The translations under genes were made by a program, and so were the position numbers. From contig NC_057317.1 in the NCBI RefSeq assembly GCF_000687475.1, forward strand, positions 6,324,501-6,388,500: a stretch of 64,000 bases of DNA. Reading direction: 5' to 3'. The stretch comes from Ustilaginoidea virens. Its lineage: Eukaryota > Ascomycota > Sordariomycetes > Hypocreales > Clavicipitaceae. Positions 24,901 to 37,576 of this stretch are shown one piece after another; the stretch's first letter is position 1; every line of letters starts with the position of its first letter. Under the pieces are notes generated by a model that did not search any database, had not been told where the DNA came from, and worked only from the letters and a program-made list of their open reading frames with translations.

Positions 24901-27900
24901 CGACTGCGATGGCGTTTGTAAGGCCGTTGGTGCTGGGAGCATCTACCCTGGGATTTTCAGTCGGCAACCCATCAGCGACCCGTCGGTTCTTCAGCCGCTT
25001 CTTTTCTCGATCCAGTATGCCACCGCAATGGCTTGGATTGAATCCGGTGCCGAGCCAGCAGCTGTCGTTGGCCACTCCTTTGGCGAGCTTACTGCTCTAT
25101 GCGTTTCAGGAGCCCTGACTTTGGAGAGCGCACTGAAGTTGGTGCATGGCCGGTCGAAAATCATCAGAGATGCTTGGGGTCCCGAGAAGGGGTCGATGAT
25201 GGCGATCGAGGCTGACCAGGATATTGTTGACAAGCTGCTGCAGGCATCCAATGCCCTCATCCCGGAAAGCGAAAGAAATGGCGAGGCAGCGATTGCGTGT
25301 TTCAACGGACCGAGAAGCTTCACCGTAGCTGGGTCGGTTGCCGCGATTGATGCCCTTCAGCAGGCCATTTCGGCCCGGGAATCTACTGATGCTTCATTGA
25401 AGCACAAGCGGCTGGACGTAACCAACGCATTCCACTCTGCTCTCGTGGAAGGGTTGAGACCCCAGCTCGAGGCGCTCGGCCGCACCATCGTCTTTGGTGA
25501 ACCAAAGATTCCCCTGGTCAGAGCAACACGACAGGAGGCCATCGAAGCTCTTACCGCAGACTATGTTGCCCAGCACATGAGAGAAGCCGTTTATTTCAAT
25601 GACGCTATTCAGAGACTCTCCAGGAAGCACCCCGAGGCTATCTGGCTGGAAGCTGGCTCCAATTCCACCATTACAGCCATGGCAAGCAAGGCACTTGGCC
25701 TACCCAAATCATCTAGTTTCCAGGCCATCAATATCACAAACACCAGCCAGGGTCTCCAGCAACTCGCTGATGCCACCATGAACCTTTGGAAATGCGGACT
25801 ACGCGTCGCTTTCTGGCCGCATGCTCCAAGCCAGACGTACGAGTACCCAGCCCTGATTCTTCCGCCATATCAGTTTGAGAAGCAACGGCACTGGCTCGAG
25901 TTCAAGCCACCAACCCAGCTGATGAATCGCCGAGAATCCATGACTGACTCGGCTGGAAGCCAGGCTGACATGCCAGTAGCGGGCTTATTTTCCTTCGTGG
26001 GGTTTTTGAACAGCGACCGAGATGAGTTCCAGTTCCGCATCAACAAGGCCGCGCGACAGTATGCCCAAGTCGAATCGCAGTACTTGCTGGCCAATTCAAG
26101 TCGATCCATCCCTGTGGCCTTTGCCGTTGATTTGGCCATCCAGGCCATTACCGACATTCGGCCAGAGCTAGCCAAGCCCGGGAATCTGCATCCTCAGATT
26201 TTCAACGTCGTAAACAACCAGGAAATAACCGACGCTGCCCGAGTACTTTTTCTCAACTTCGAAAAAATCCACGCTGAAGCCCAGGGCTGGTCGTTCAAGT
26301 TCATCAGCAAGTTCGACAACGCACCGATCACTCATCTGACAGGTCAACTGTACTTCAAGGCTATCGATGACGCTCATTCTTCCCTCGAGTTCAGCAGGTA
26401 TGAGCGTCTCGTCAGCCATGATCGTACTCTCAACGCTCTACGAAACACCGAAGACGCCGAGCATGTCATTCAGGGACAGAGCATCTACAAGGTCTTCTCG
26501 AATATCGTCGAATACGGGGACATGTTCACCCTGCTGCAGAAGCTAGTTGGTAGACGCAGCGAGTCGGTTGCCAAGGTGATCAGCAGACGCTCTCCAGAGA
26601 CATGGTTCGACTTTGCACTCGGTGAGAGCTTCACGCAAGTGGCTAGCATTTGGGCGAATTGCATGTCTCCGGATCGCAATGCGGCAAGTGGTACCGTCTA
26701 CATTGCCAGTAGCATGGAACAGTGGATGCGATCGCCCGAGACGCTGCAAGAAATCAGCGCCGGCCGTTATGACTACAAGAGCCCCCGGGAGTGGCACGTG
26801 TTGGCCCAGCACAAGCTCGTCAAGTCTGATGCGTCCTTTATCACCGACATCTTTGTCTTTGACGCCAAGACGGGCTCTCTGGAGGAAATCGTGCTTGGGG
26901 TTCGATATACCGCAGTGTCAAGGTACGTAATTGCCGGCTCTCGCACAAGGCATGGAGATTTCGCTAATCACGCGCTGTAGGTCCGTTCTTTTGACTAGCG
27001 CATCCATCCCGACCCAGCCGTCGGTTGAGGTGCGCGCTGGTTCGAGTTTCGTGCAACCTGTTCCTGAAGCCAAGGAAGTACTCTTCCAGCCGCAGGCTGC
27101 TGCAAAGGATCCATCACCCATCAGAGCTTTGCGAGGTCCCCGGAAGAATGCCAAGACAGAAATTTGGCTGAAGCTTCTGCCCGTCTTGGCAGACATCTCT
27201 GGCCTGGACCCCGAAGAGATCAAGCAATCAGACACTCTTGCGGATATTGGAATCGACTCACTCATGGGGATGGAAATGGCCCGCGAGGTGGAAACGACCT
27301 TCCACTGCACATTTGAGCAGTCCGAGCTTGTCAGCCTCATTGACGTGCCTGGAATTCTTGAGTTTCTCCAAAAAACTCTTGGCTCAGACGATGATGATTC
27401 TTCTGACACCTCGCTTGACGAGAGTAACGACAGCTTCAGCAACGGCGGCACGCCCTCGACTCCCAGCACCGTGGCGGACAACATAGAATACTCAGCCAAG
27501 TACAGCTGCGACCAGTCGTCTTTTGACCTGCCTCCCACTGTAGTCCTCGATGCCTTTCGCGAGTCCAAATCTCACACTGATTTCTTCCTTGAAAGCCACG
27601 GATGTGCCGGTTACCTTAGCGGCGTATCCCAGAAGCAAACCAGGCTGTGTTTAGTTCTCACCAGCGCGGCGTTCAAGAAGCTGGGCTGTGACCTCGAGGC
27701 GGCTCAGCCCGGCCAGGTGCTGCAGGCCGTTCCGTGTGTCGAGCGGCATCGCAGGTTCCACCAGTATCTCTACAAGATGCTGGAAGAAACTCGAATCGTC
27801 AACATCGACGACGGCGTCATTACCCGCACACCCATTCCGCTACCGTCGCAGACCGCGGAGGCCATTCTCGCGGATTTGATGAAGCACCACGCAGACAATG

Positions 27901-30038
27901 GCTCGTCTCACCAGCTGACGTACAACGTCGGCTCCCGGATGGCTGACGTCCTGTCGGGCAAAGCCGACGGCCCTGCATTGATCTTCGGAGACGCCAAAAA
28001 CCGCGAGCTGGTGGCCAGCTTCTACGGCGAGCTTCCCTTTAACAAGTTGTGCTTTGAGCAAATGGCCGACTTTTTGACGCGCCTGGCCGGCAAACTGGGT
28101 CTTGCTTCGCAGAGCCGTACAACGCTCAGGATTTTGGAAATGGGAGCTGGAACGGGGGGCACGACCAAGGTGCTCGTGCCGGTGCTGGCCAAGCTCGGGA
28201 TCCCCGTCGAATACACATTCACGGACCTGTCGCCGTCCCTAGTTGCCCAGGCCAAGAGAAAGTTCAAGCAGTACCCGTTCATGAAGTTTGCCGTCCACGA
28301 CATCGAGCAACCGCCGGGCGATGCCGACTTGATAGGTTCTCAGCACGTGGTCATTGCCAGCAACGCCGTTCACGCCACGCACTCTCTCAACGTGTCTGCA
28401 CAAAACATCCGCAAGTTCCTGCGTCCCGACGGATTTCTCATGATGCTGGAGATGATGGGAACCTTGCATTGGGTCGATGTGGTTTGGGGCACCCTCGAAG
28501 GTTGGTGGCTCTTTGACGATGGTCGAACGCACGCCATTGTGGACGAAGCGCGCTGGGAAAAGGAACTCCTTGGAGCAGGCTACAAGCACGTTGAATGGAC
28601 GGACGGCAAGCTGCCCGAGGTGCGCGTGCAGAGAGTCCTGATTGCCCTGGCTTCTGAATCGGGCGACGAGATTGACCGCCTGCCATCGTTGGCGAGCAGC
28701 ATTTCGGCTGAAGAGGACGGCGACAGCCACCATGGTTTGCCCCCTGGAGAAGCCACGGTTCTGAAACAGGTAGCAGCCAGCTACGTGGAGAGTTCGACAC
28801 GAGGGTTTTCGATTCCTGAGTCCTCGGGAGAAGCCCCCGACAACGCGAAGGAGGTGCTCAAGGTCGTGTTGATTACCGGCGCCACCGGCAGCCTTGGCAG
28901 CCACATCACCACTCATCTTGCCAGTTTGGAGTCGGTCGACAAGGTATACTGCCTGAATCGCCACGGTCAAATTCCCGGTGCCGCCAAGGCTCGTCAGAAG
29001 GAAGCTGTACGGGATCGCGACCCCCGACGACGCCAAATTCAATCCCTGGAATCGAAACACATCTACTTGGACAACGCGGCAATGTCAAAGATTACAGTGA
29101 TGGAGACGGATTCCTGGAAGCCCAGGCTAGGCTTGAGCGACGACCGTTACCAAGAACTTGTCGACAACGTGACGCACATCATCCACAACGCCTTCCCTGT
29201 CAACGGTTTGATTCCCCTCAAGCAAAACGAGCCTCAATTCGCCACGATGCGCAACCTCGTCGATCTTGCAGCCGCGGCGACGGCCCGACGCCACGTCAAC
29301 TTCAAGTTCACGTTCCAGTTCATATCGTCCCTTTCGGCCGTCGGCCGTTACCCCTTTGTCCACGCTGGCAAGCGTCAAGTCCCAGAGGAACATTTGGATA
29401 TTGATAGCGCTCTTCCCAACGGATATGGAGGCGCAAAGCAGATTTGCGAAAGAATCCTGCGCGACACGCTGGGCCGTCGACCCGATCGGTTCCGCGCCAT
29501 GACGGTGCGACTTGGGCAGCTCTCCGGGTCGACCGAGACCGGCTACTGGAACCACATGGAGGTCCTGGGCTTTCTCTTCAAGTCGGCTCAAACTCTGCGC
29601 TTGTTGCCGACTATTGACGGTGTTCTTTCCTGGCTGCCCCTGGAGGAGGCTGCAGGCGCACTTGCCGATCTGCTGCTCCGCGATGGCCCAGACTGCTATC
29701 CAGTCTACCATTTGGACAATCCCGTGCGGACGGCTTGGAACACCATGATTCCCGTGCTCGCAGAAGCGCTCGGGGTGCCGCAAAAGGGCCTCGTCCCTCT
29801 GGGCGAGTGGCTCAGACGAGTCCAGGCATACCCCGGCGAGAATCCGTGGGACAACCCGGCAGCCAAGGCTCTCGACTTTTTTCAGCACAAGTTTGAGCAC
29901 ATGTCTTGCGGGGGGGTTTTGATGGCGACGGAAAGGGCTCAGGAACACTCGGCCACGCTACGAGCTGCGCGGCCGATTGATGATGAGGCGGTGAAGAAGC
30001 ACATTGAGGTTTGGAAACGGGCTGGATTTTTGCGGTAG
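21981..30038 (+). CDS. Non-reducing polyketide synthase, SAT-KS-AT-PT-ACP-CMeT-R
   Basis: An NR-PKS of about 2641 aa. Exons are 21981..22643, 22718..26922 and 26981..30038 (7926 nt); the first join restores the SAT sequence AYASVLYDDNR. Domains: SAT with GCCLG (Cys148) and GRFH (His266), the acceptor of the HR-PKS chain; KS with Cys564 (DTACSAST), EAHGTGT and GHTEGAS; AT with Ser1008 (GHSFGE); PT about 1310-1620; a single ACP with Ser1716 (GIDSL); CMeT with EMGAGTGGTT from about 2007; a terminal reductase with TGATGSLG from about 2256 and Tyr2438/Lys2442 (YGGAK). The R domain predicts NADPH-dependent release as an aldehyde, not lactonisation. This layout matches sorbicillin- and azaphilone-type synthases. 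The PT lacks the expected His (Gln1342 region) and Asp (Glu1524). Donor GTTCGC of intron 1 is non-consensus. Confidence 0.94.
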
Positions 30039-31959
30039 CTGCTTGTAGTATTTCTCAGGTCTATTTATGGATTGTTTTAGTTAGTTTTTAAAAGTCATGA
30101 CCGGCTTTCTTCTCCCCGCCCTTTTTTTTATTGCAAGTTTGCCGTTCTAGTCTCTGTGCGCTGTCCTCGTGTTCACGACTCTTATGAGCTCGATTATTGT
30201 CAAGTCCATGAATACTTTTCTTTCCGGGTCTGACCCAGGAGACATATTTCCGGGTTTCCTTTGATAATCTCGTATCAAGCTATAAGATATTCAGGATTAA
30301 ATAAGATATTTATTTTTCTTCTATATTCACCTTTTCTTTCCTTGACCGCTTATATTACCGAAAAAACATTACTGAAAACATGGTGTAGGAAGGGCTGTCT
30401 GTTGGTATCCAACTCAGATAACGTGATGGTGCTATTTCATGTTTTTCAAGAGCATAGAAAGGGTATGTGCTCCAGACCAACGGGTGTAGTTGTAGAGTTA
30501 GTACACCAGCACTTGCAATGAGTTGGTTGCGTCTCACCATGTCAAAACAGTTGTCTGGCAAAAACCAGCATGTTCTGTCGTCCGGTGCCTCTGCACGCCA
30601 AAAAAAAAAAAAAAAAGGACAGCTACGTTGGCGACGCAGGCCCCTTGCCTAGAGCTGCAATTTATGTAATCGTCGTGGCAATATGAAACGAGGTCACTAT
30701 CGTAGGGGATGTCCAACCAGGCTGCCGCCTAATTCCGGCTCTGTGCTCACCGTTGTCTATGATGCCTCTATGCTAGTGCGGGTAATAGTAGGCCCTGAGG
30801 GCTAGCCCTATCCCGCTAAATAGCTTTGTCAGGCGATGCCAGCTTGGTCATCTACGGACCTCGTCATCTTCATACAGTATCGTGTCTGGCTTTTTTTGCC
30901 CCTGCCCATTCTGACAGTTACAGCCCTACGAGGCAGGTTGCTGCACGTGCTCCGTAAGAGTCAAATGGCCTGGGTGTTGTTGATGGGCCGGGGTCAATTT
31001 CTGCAGTTGACGTGTCCTGCCACCTTGTGCCAGCAACTGCAGTGTAAGCACTGCGCGCACTGCTCCACTGAGAGGGTAACGCTAGAGGCCTGGCCACCAG
31101 GGCTCCAGGTGGGGCAGTGTACATGTAACCAGACCAAACGTGAGACTGTTTGTGGGGCCCCTGTAGATTAGAGCGTCAACTGCTAAAGTCACTCTTCACT
31201 CTTATCGTTTGCATAGGGCGAGAGATTTCAAGACCGACTCACAATGGCAACACAATGCACTCTCGAGTCTTGCTACCCAATGTTTTTGTGATGTCATTTG
31301 ACTCGCCGAATATCTTGCACACCAACTGCCTTGGCTGACATGGGCATGCGGGAAAGGCTCAACTCTACAAGGGTGACTACAAGATCTCGCTCACGCAATC
31401 AACGGGTCCAGGGGCTGTCACGCACCAGACGAGTTGACATAAGCCTCGCTTACTGGACCCTCATAAGGCTCGGGCGTAACAAAACGCTGGCATGCCGCAT
31501 CAGGAAACAAGCCAACATGAATGGATCTCTCATCTCACCATCCACCCTAAGCCCTAGGTACAGCACGTACAGTACCTGTAGACGCTGTTTCGCTATTTCC
31601 GAGGGGCAAACCGGCAAACCTATTTCCGGAGGAGCGAACAAGACGTCAACGGTTGCCCACAGACCCGGAGATGCTGACGACTTGCTCGCATGGTAAGCAA
31701 ACGCAATCAGCAACACCAGCCCTTGTTAAACGACTACGCTGGGCCAGGGAAAGCCCGTCCCGTCAGACATGCATGCAGGGTCCTTTTCTCATGGAGCAGC
31801 GCACCATGGCCACGCCACGCTCAGCAGCCGTCACGCATGGCTCATTTTTGGTTCCCTGAATGTCTCGCTCTTAAATGGGGAACCCCCCCCTCATGCATGC
31901 CCTTCCCCTGAAGCAGTTGAGATATTCGAGTCCTATTGATTTTGGACAGCCGTTTAGTC
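30039..31959. other. About 1.9 kb intergenic between NR-PKS and regulator 2
   Basis: It contains the NR-PKS terminator and regulator 2 promoter. A poly-A run lies at about 30600-30617. Short open frames show no family resemblance and no tailoring enzyme was found here. A CTGCAGTTG...CAACTGCAG inverted repeat surrounds about 31001-31042. Confidence 0.5.
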
Positions 31960-34324
31960 ATGGCGTATGCCGCGACAACGAGGCAGCAACCCGGTTTGGC
32001 GTGCGAGGAATGCCGCAGGAGAAAGGCTCGATGCGACCGCGTACGTCCACAGTGCGGCATTTGCGCCGAGGCGGGACACAAGTGCGTCGTCGTCGAGAAA
32101 AGATCGCAGCGAGGTCCCAAAAAGGGGCAGCTAAAGGATTTGCGATCACGAGTGGGTAAGTAAAGTGTTCGCTTCCCTGTTGCGAGTGTGTATCCGCAGG
32201 TCTCTGATGGCTACGCTTGGCATCCTTGCTCCCTAGCCAAAGAATCATGGGCATTTCCACTGACCATATTTTCGTACTGCGCAGCCGTCTTGGAGCGGCG
32301 TCTTGTCAGCCAAGCCCAGGCCGCATCTGAGGCTGATGTTCCCCCTCTAGGCCGCAACGATGTGACGCCCGAAAGAGACATTTTGGACGAGCCAGTATGC
32401 TTTTCCAGCGCCGGAACGGACATTGGCGTCGACGCCCTGCGCATGCTTGAATTCTCCTGCAACGAGCAATTATCAGGAACGCCGGAAATCCCGTTGATAC
32501 ATGACACGTGTGGAATCTACAAGGACCCTTGGAACGGCTGCAACGGCGGCCTAGCATCACCTTATCCGCTTCTGTTCACCACGAACAGCATGCAGCCGTC
32601 GCCTTTAAATACACACTCACCACAGGCAATTGGAGACGGAGAGTTGGACATGTCGGATTTGGTGCAAGCCGAACTGTACGTATCTTCCCACCCCTGCGGA
32701 ACAAGAAGTGGAAACTAGAACAGGACGTCTTCTTTCCTTGTCCCATCTCTGGAAAGAAGAAAAGATAAAAACGTAAGAAGGAGAGATCTGACCGTGGGTT
32801 ACAGCGATTTGCTGTACTTTGAGAGGGTGCACCACTTCGCCCCCATGATCCACAAGCGGCGGTATCTTGCATGGGCAGGGGACGAGAAGCCCTCGCCCGC
32901 AAAGGCCTGCTTGCGCCTGGCGATGCGGACTGTTTCCGCATCCATGTCTGCCCAGCTTGGCAGCTTGAGCGACGTGCTGTACGCCACGACACGCCGGCTC
33001 TTGGAGACGCTGGATGCTCGCGGCGAGAGCGGCAGCTTGCCCTGGATCACCATCCTCGACAGCCAGCAGGAGCAGGTGGAGCTTGAGCGCATCCAGGCCT
33101 GGCTCTTGCTGGCGTATTATGAGATCCTCCGCAAGACGGAGCACCAGGCCCTGCTGACGGCCGAACGGGCCTTTCGGCTCCTGCAGCTTTCCGGCCTCTT
33201 CAACGTGGATGCCCGCGGTATCGACAGCAGCACAGCCAGCACCTGCTCGCCTTCATCGTCTCCGTCAAGGGCATTCTCATCCGCACCATCTCCGGCAGCC
33301 GCATCACCCGAAGACAGCTGGATAGAGGTGGAGGAAAAGAGGCGTACCCTGTGGACCGCCTTCGTGCTGGATCGCCTGTCTACCATGCTGAACAATCAGC
33401 CGTTGAGGCTTCACGAGGAAATAGTGAGTCTGTCTCCTTGACGGTTGCCACACAGTGAGCACATGCAGCTCCCCCCCTTAGCCTTGCGCGCGAATCTGAC
33501 CCTCCCAAACTAGATCCGGACTCGCCTTCCAATGCCAGAGGCAGAGTTCCAAGACGGCCACCAGCCTGCCTGCATGAATTTTTTGCATCAAGTCATGGGA
33601 AACGGCGACGCGTGCGCCACGTTGCCGCCATTCGCAGAATGTGTCGTCCTGACCAATCTCTTTAGCAGATGTGTTGCCCATCGCCGTCTGACGCAATCCG
33701 TTCCTCTGTGCGCATCCGACTCGGAGTCTCGTGATTTTTGGGCTCGGCATGGATGGCTTGCGACCACGGCGGCTTCTGCAACCACACGGCAACTCCGCGC
33801 GCGGGGTGCCCCTGCCTCTGACTGCTGGGGCTCCTTCTCCCCGAAATGCGACCTGACGATTTGGTTTAACCTTTTGCTGGGCTATAGCGCGTCGGTGTCG
33901 CTTAGCGAAACGGCCGAGACTAATCCGTGGCTGACGCTGGAGGACCACCTCACGGTCGTGTCGTATAGACAGATCGCTTACGAGGCTGCATGTGAGGTGG
34001 CTGTTCTCGTCAAGACGGCGCCTCGAATGGCTTTTCTCAAGGTACCTAGATTCTGGATTTTTCCTTGCCTCGGTCTCGGGTTGCTAATACGCCGCGTTGC
34101 CACAGGTGCATCCGTTTCTTCCCAACGTCATTTCGATGGTGGCCAACTTTGCAATCACGGCGATGCCGAGTCTTCTCGCTTCAGAGGAAGAACAACACGA
34201 CCATGTGCAGAATTTGGTGGAGGCCCTGCGGCATCTCGGCGCCATGAACAATTTGGCTCGAGAATCCCTGTTCAAACTAGAAGCAGAAATAACTAGTGGC
34301 AACTTGACGGCAGATGGCTCTTGA
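31960..34324 (+). CDS. Zn2Cys6 transcription factor 2, intact zinc cluster
   Basis: A fungal binuclear-cluster regulator of about 650 aa. Exons are 31960..32155, 32285..32675, 32805..33423, 33514..34041 and 34106..34324 (1953 nt). The zinc cluster is canonical: C15, C18, C25, C32, C35, C42 (C-x2-C-x6-C-x6-C-x2-C-x6-C). A basic stretch ([11 protein letters not shown]) and the linker/coiled segment LRSRVAVLERRL follow; intron 1 falls inside that segment. The central fungal_trans-like region includes [19 protein letters not shown], the LLAYYEIL segment and [15 protein letters not shown] low-complexity Ser/Ala/Pro stretch precedes the last. It is codirectional with the NR-PKS and 1.9 kb downstream. 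A pair of such regulators flanking two PKS genes is the arrangement known from sorbicillinoid clusters. This is the better candidate for the active DNA-binding regulator, because regulator 1 has lost cysteines. Confidence 0.9.
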
Positions 34325-35805
34325 ATCAAACAAGCCCGGCTACTACTGCTATTTCAGTTTGGGTCGTGAAGGCCCCATCATGACACGAGTGAAACCTTTA
34401 CATCGAGCATCTAGATGAGGCCATGGAAGCGGCAGAATAAGAGCCACATGTTGAACATGATGAACGTTGGTTGTCAATGGGGATTACAAAAGTATGCACA
34501 TCACCCCAGGCGCAAGATCAAGACACCCCACCCCCTACCCAACAGAGATGAGGACCGGTAGATTTCCAAACATGAATAAAGCCGCAGCACTCAAGGGACG
34601 GGTTTGTTCGGCGGAGAGATTCTCACCGCCAGCAAGTGTACATGATGGAGTCTGGTTCGACGCGCCATGTGCCCAGTAGCATTTGATGTCAGCTTCTCGG
34701 ACTCATAACCATCCCAACACTGAGAGTCTCCGCCGCACCAACCTGCCACCCCCGCCTGATCGCCGTGCAAAGTGCGGCAGGGCTGATCGCAGGGCCGTGC
34801 TCTGCTTCACTGAGTCATCACCCGCTCGCTGTCAGAATGCCACGATAGTGTATGAAGATGACAGGATTAGTAGAAGACCGAGCATCGCATGACGAAGCTA
34901 TCTCCAAGGATAGGAGTAGCCGCCTGGTGGATGGGTGGGTGCGGCTGCCGCCCATCGATCCTTTGGCGTCACCGTCAGATTCTGTGAGATGGCGCCGCGC
35001 CGCGCCGCGCCGCGCCTCGCTGGGCCGCATTGCCGGGCAGCTGAATGGTGGCATACAAGACCAACACGCCGAGTTTGCCCGGCGGATACTGAAAATGCCC
35101 GAGTGACAGGCCTTGCCCGTCCGCCAAATGCATCCTGACTACGGAGTACTGTCTGTCATCTTGCCGTATAGCCGAACATGTCCCACCTTGTACCAGACGA
35201 AGCTCCCCTCCCTTTCCGGAAGGGTTAATACAACAATATCAAAACCTTGTCGCAGGCTGTGCCACGAAGCTTCGTTGCATATGTGGTGCATGCCATGCAT
35301 GCATGCAACTAGTTTACTGCGCCATCCGTTGTCCTGGGCATTGGACCAGGGCACCTTCCACAACGATCCTGGACCCAGGTACTATGGCGCTGGCTTTCGT
35401 GCCGTCGGGTCATCTTACGCAGAGCGGGATGACAGGGGCCGAAATCCCACTGGCACCGCTCTACAATGAAATCAGCAAGTGTGAGTGGGCGGTGGCTGTA
35501 GGTTTACCCAGGGGGCTGGGTCTAATACGTACAAGACTTGCATGGCGGGGAGTATATCGAGAGCTGGTTATCTACTTTTTGATAGTTTGGTCAAATGAAG
35601 CATGCGAAAAGGTCTATTGATTTGCACCGGTAGATGTCTGCCGAGAAAGAGTTATGTGCTTGGTTAACCCTAACTGCGGAATAGTTTGTTTCGGAGCGGA
35701 GAGGTTCCTACAAAGGCACGGGAATTTCTCCCCGGAATTGCCAGTGAGTCAGGCAGGATGGGCTATTGTGGAGACTTGCCTGAATTCTTTTAAACATAAG
35801 TTGCT
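34325..35805. other. Boundary region between gene cluster and transposon nest
   Basis: Normal-composition intergenic DNA with no recognised gene. It contains a short GCCGC-type repeat at about 34991-35015, CTACGGAGTA at 35139-35148 and an ATGCATGC-rich spot at 35285-35305. It ends at the attta target duplication of the first retrotransposon. Confidence 0.5.
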
Positions 35806-35810
35806 ATTTA

Positions 35811-36151
35811 TGTTGATACAAACTCGGGGTACCCAGTTGTACGTAGGGTCGCACGCATGGTATCATGTACCATGAGGTCACCAAGTAAAGGATTTATTGA
35901 CTTTACTAATGACTACTATCTAAAAGGAAAGAAAGGAAGCAAAAAAGGGTAATTACACGATATGGCCTTTTTGTGCGTGCCGTAGTCACATGCATCGGCG
36001 CAGTCGGGCCGGGCTGCCCGCATGCCCTACCGGGCTTAAGGGTAAAGGGGCAAAAGGGGCCACATCGTGTGTGCGGCAGTGTGCGCGGCACATCCGTCGC
36101 AATATGCCCAATTGGTGCCCAATTGGGCACCTTGCGATAGCGATTCCGATA
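35811..36151 (-). repeat. 3' LTR of family A copy 1
   Basis: 341 bp, starting TGTTGATAC and ending CCGATA (originally CA) on the plus strand. It matches the copy at 42886-43226 with mostly transition differences, and also the LTRs at 47085 and 61734 in reverse orientation. Confidence 0.9.
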
Positions 36152-36633
36152 CTGGCAGCTTCTCTTTTTATAGAAGCAAATATCGGAATCGCTAGGATAT
36201 AAGGCGCACATATAGAAAGAAAAGTGCGGCGCGGTCTCGGCAGGTTATGCCGCCGATAACGCTATCGCGCCGCGCGGCCGGCTTGTACAGGCTTATACCA
36301 TATAGCCGGTATATTGAATATCGCAGCCAAAACAAAGGGGCAAAAAGGGGCAGCAGTAAACGCAGTAAAATAACACAATATTGAACATAGGAAAATCACA
36401 ACGTTAAACATAGGAAAATCCACACACTTGCCACCTATAATATTACCAATATCTTCCAAATATAGTTAGATATTCACCGGCCTCTTTACCTACCCTTCAA
36501 CGCATATAATAGCCCTATTATGGTCAATAAAGGTCTTAAGGGCTTTATTAGGCGTTCCCTTAGTTATTGCATTAGCGAGGTTATCATTCCTATTAATCTA
36601 GCGAATCTTATAGATTTCCCGGCGCTTATATAA

Positions 36634-36963
36634 CTATCGTAAGGCCATAATATTTATTATAAGCCTCTTCTCTTTCGTGGTGCCTAGCTTAATAAGGCAT
36701 TCATATAACGAAAAAGAATCTATATATATAATAGTAGGGATCTTCGGCAATCCTAGCCTATTGGTAATCATATTAAGGGTCGTGCCTATCGCGTATATAA
36801 TATCGACCCCTTGCACTATACTATATAGCTCCGAAGCGAATGTACTGCGCGTTATACGCTTACTTTTTATAGAGCTGTAAGTGATGATATTACCGGTTAG
36901 TAGGAAGGCGTTATCCGTTAGGAAGGCGTTATCTATAGGGTTATCCTCTTCATTCCCTAGCAT
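36634..36963 (-). pseudogene. Copia RNase H remnant of family A copy 1
   Basis: A 109-residue open stretch with YSSIKSKRITRSTFASELYS followed by IYIDSFSLYECLIKLGTT and KRLIINIMALR. This is the RNase H signature of fungal Copia polyproteins (KSKRVTRS..ASELY, then D-S-x-SLY-x-C-L-x-KLGTT). It survives open by chance; the frame is broken on both sides. Confidence 0.8.
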
Positions 36964-37522
36964 AATTATATAGCCAATCTAGGAGCTTAAATCTTTGTTA
37001 TTAGCAAAGGATCCATCAACAAATATAAAGAGTTTGGCTATAGTAAGGGCTAGATTGATGTATTATAAGCTATAATCCTAGTTATCGCGCTGCTATTAAA
37101 GGCGTTTATTCAACCTTGCGATATCGTTAGGGTCAGGTTATTAGTATTGTGCTGTAACAGATAGATTAAAAGAGGCCTTAGGCTGGCAGACTGTAGCTAT
37201 GTAAGCGCTATAAGCGCATTATTCGATATAATTATGCTAGGCTATAGGCGTATTTTTGTCGATGGTCGTGATCTTCTTACTTTGCCTTTTCTAGTATAAA
37301 GTTATACCGTTATTGTTAGCCGTTAGTATGCAGCCGTTGAATATTAGGGGTATGGTTGGCGATAGCCTCGTCTTAGGCTTAGCATTAAAGCCTGCTTTAG
37401 TAAACTCTAATTCCTCCCGTTAGAAGAAGGCATTATTACTAAGTCCGAGGGTATTATTAGTCTGTATACCCACGATACCGAAGCATATAGTATCGCCAGC
37501 ACAGTTAGGAATATTAGTATGG

Positions 37523-37576
37523 TCAGTATCGCTAGTACGGTTAGTATCGCTAGTGCGGTCAGTATCGCTAGTGCGG
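37523..37576. repeat. 18-bp tandem repeat, family A copy 1
   Basis: Three units of the form TCAGTATCGCTAGTGCGG lie in the former RT/linker coding region. The homologous position in the 44.7-64 kb element carries a 12-bp array with a different sequence. Confidence 0.75.

Noticed and set aside
28239..29948. Two 273-codon antisense open frames under the NR-PKS
   Set aside because: They lie opposite a well-conserved GC-rich coding exon, show no family resemblance, and are shadows of the sense frame.
21981..30038. Resorcylic acid lactone (radicicol/zearalenone-type) PKS pair
   Set aside because: Those NR-PKSs end in a thioesterase and usually lack CMeT. This one has a CMeT and a terminal NAD(P)-binding reductase.
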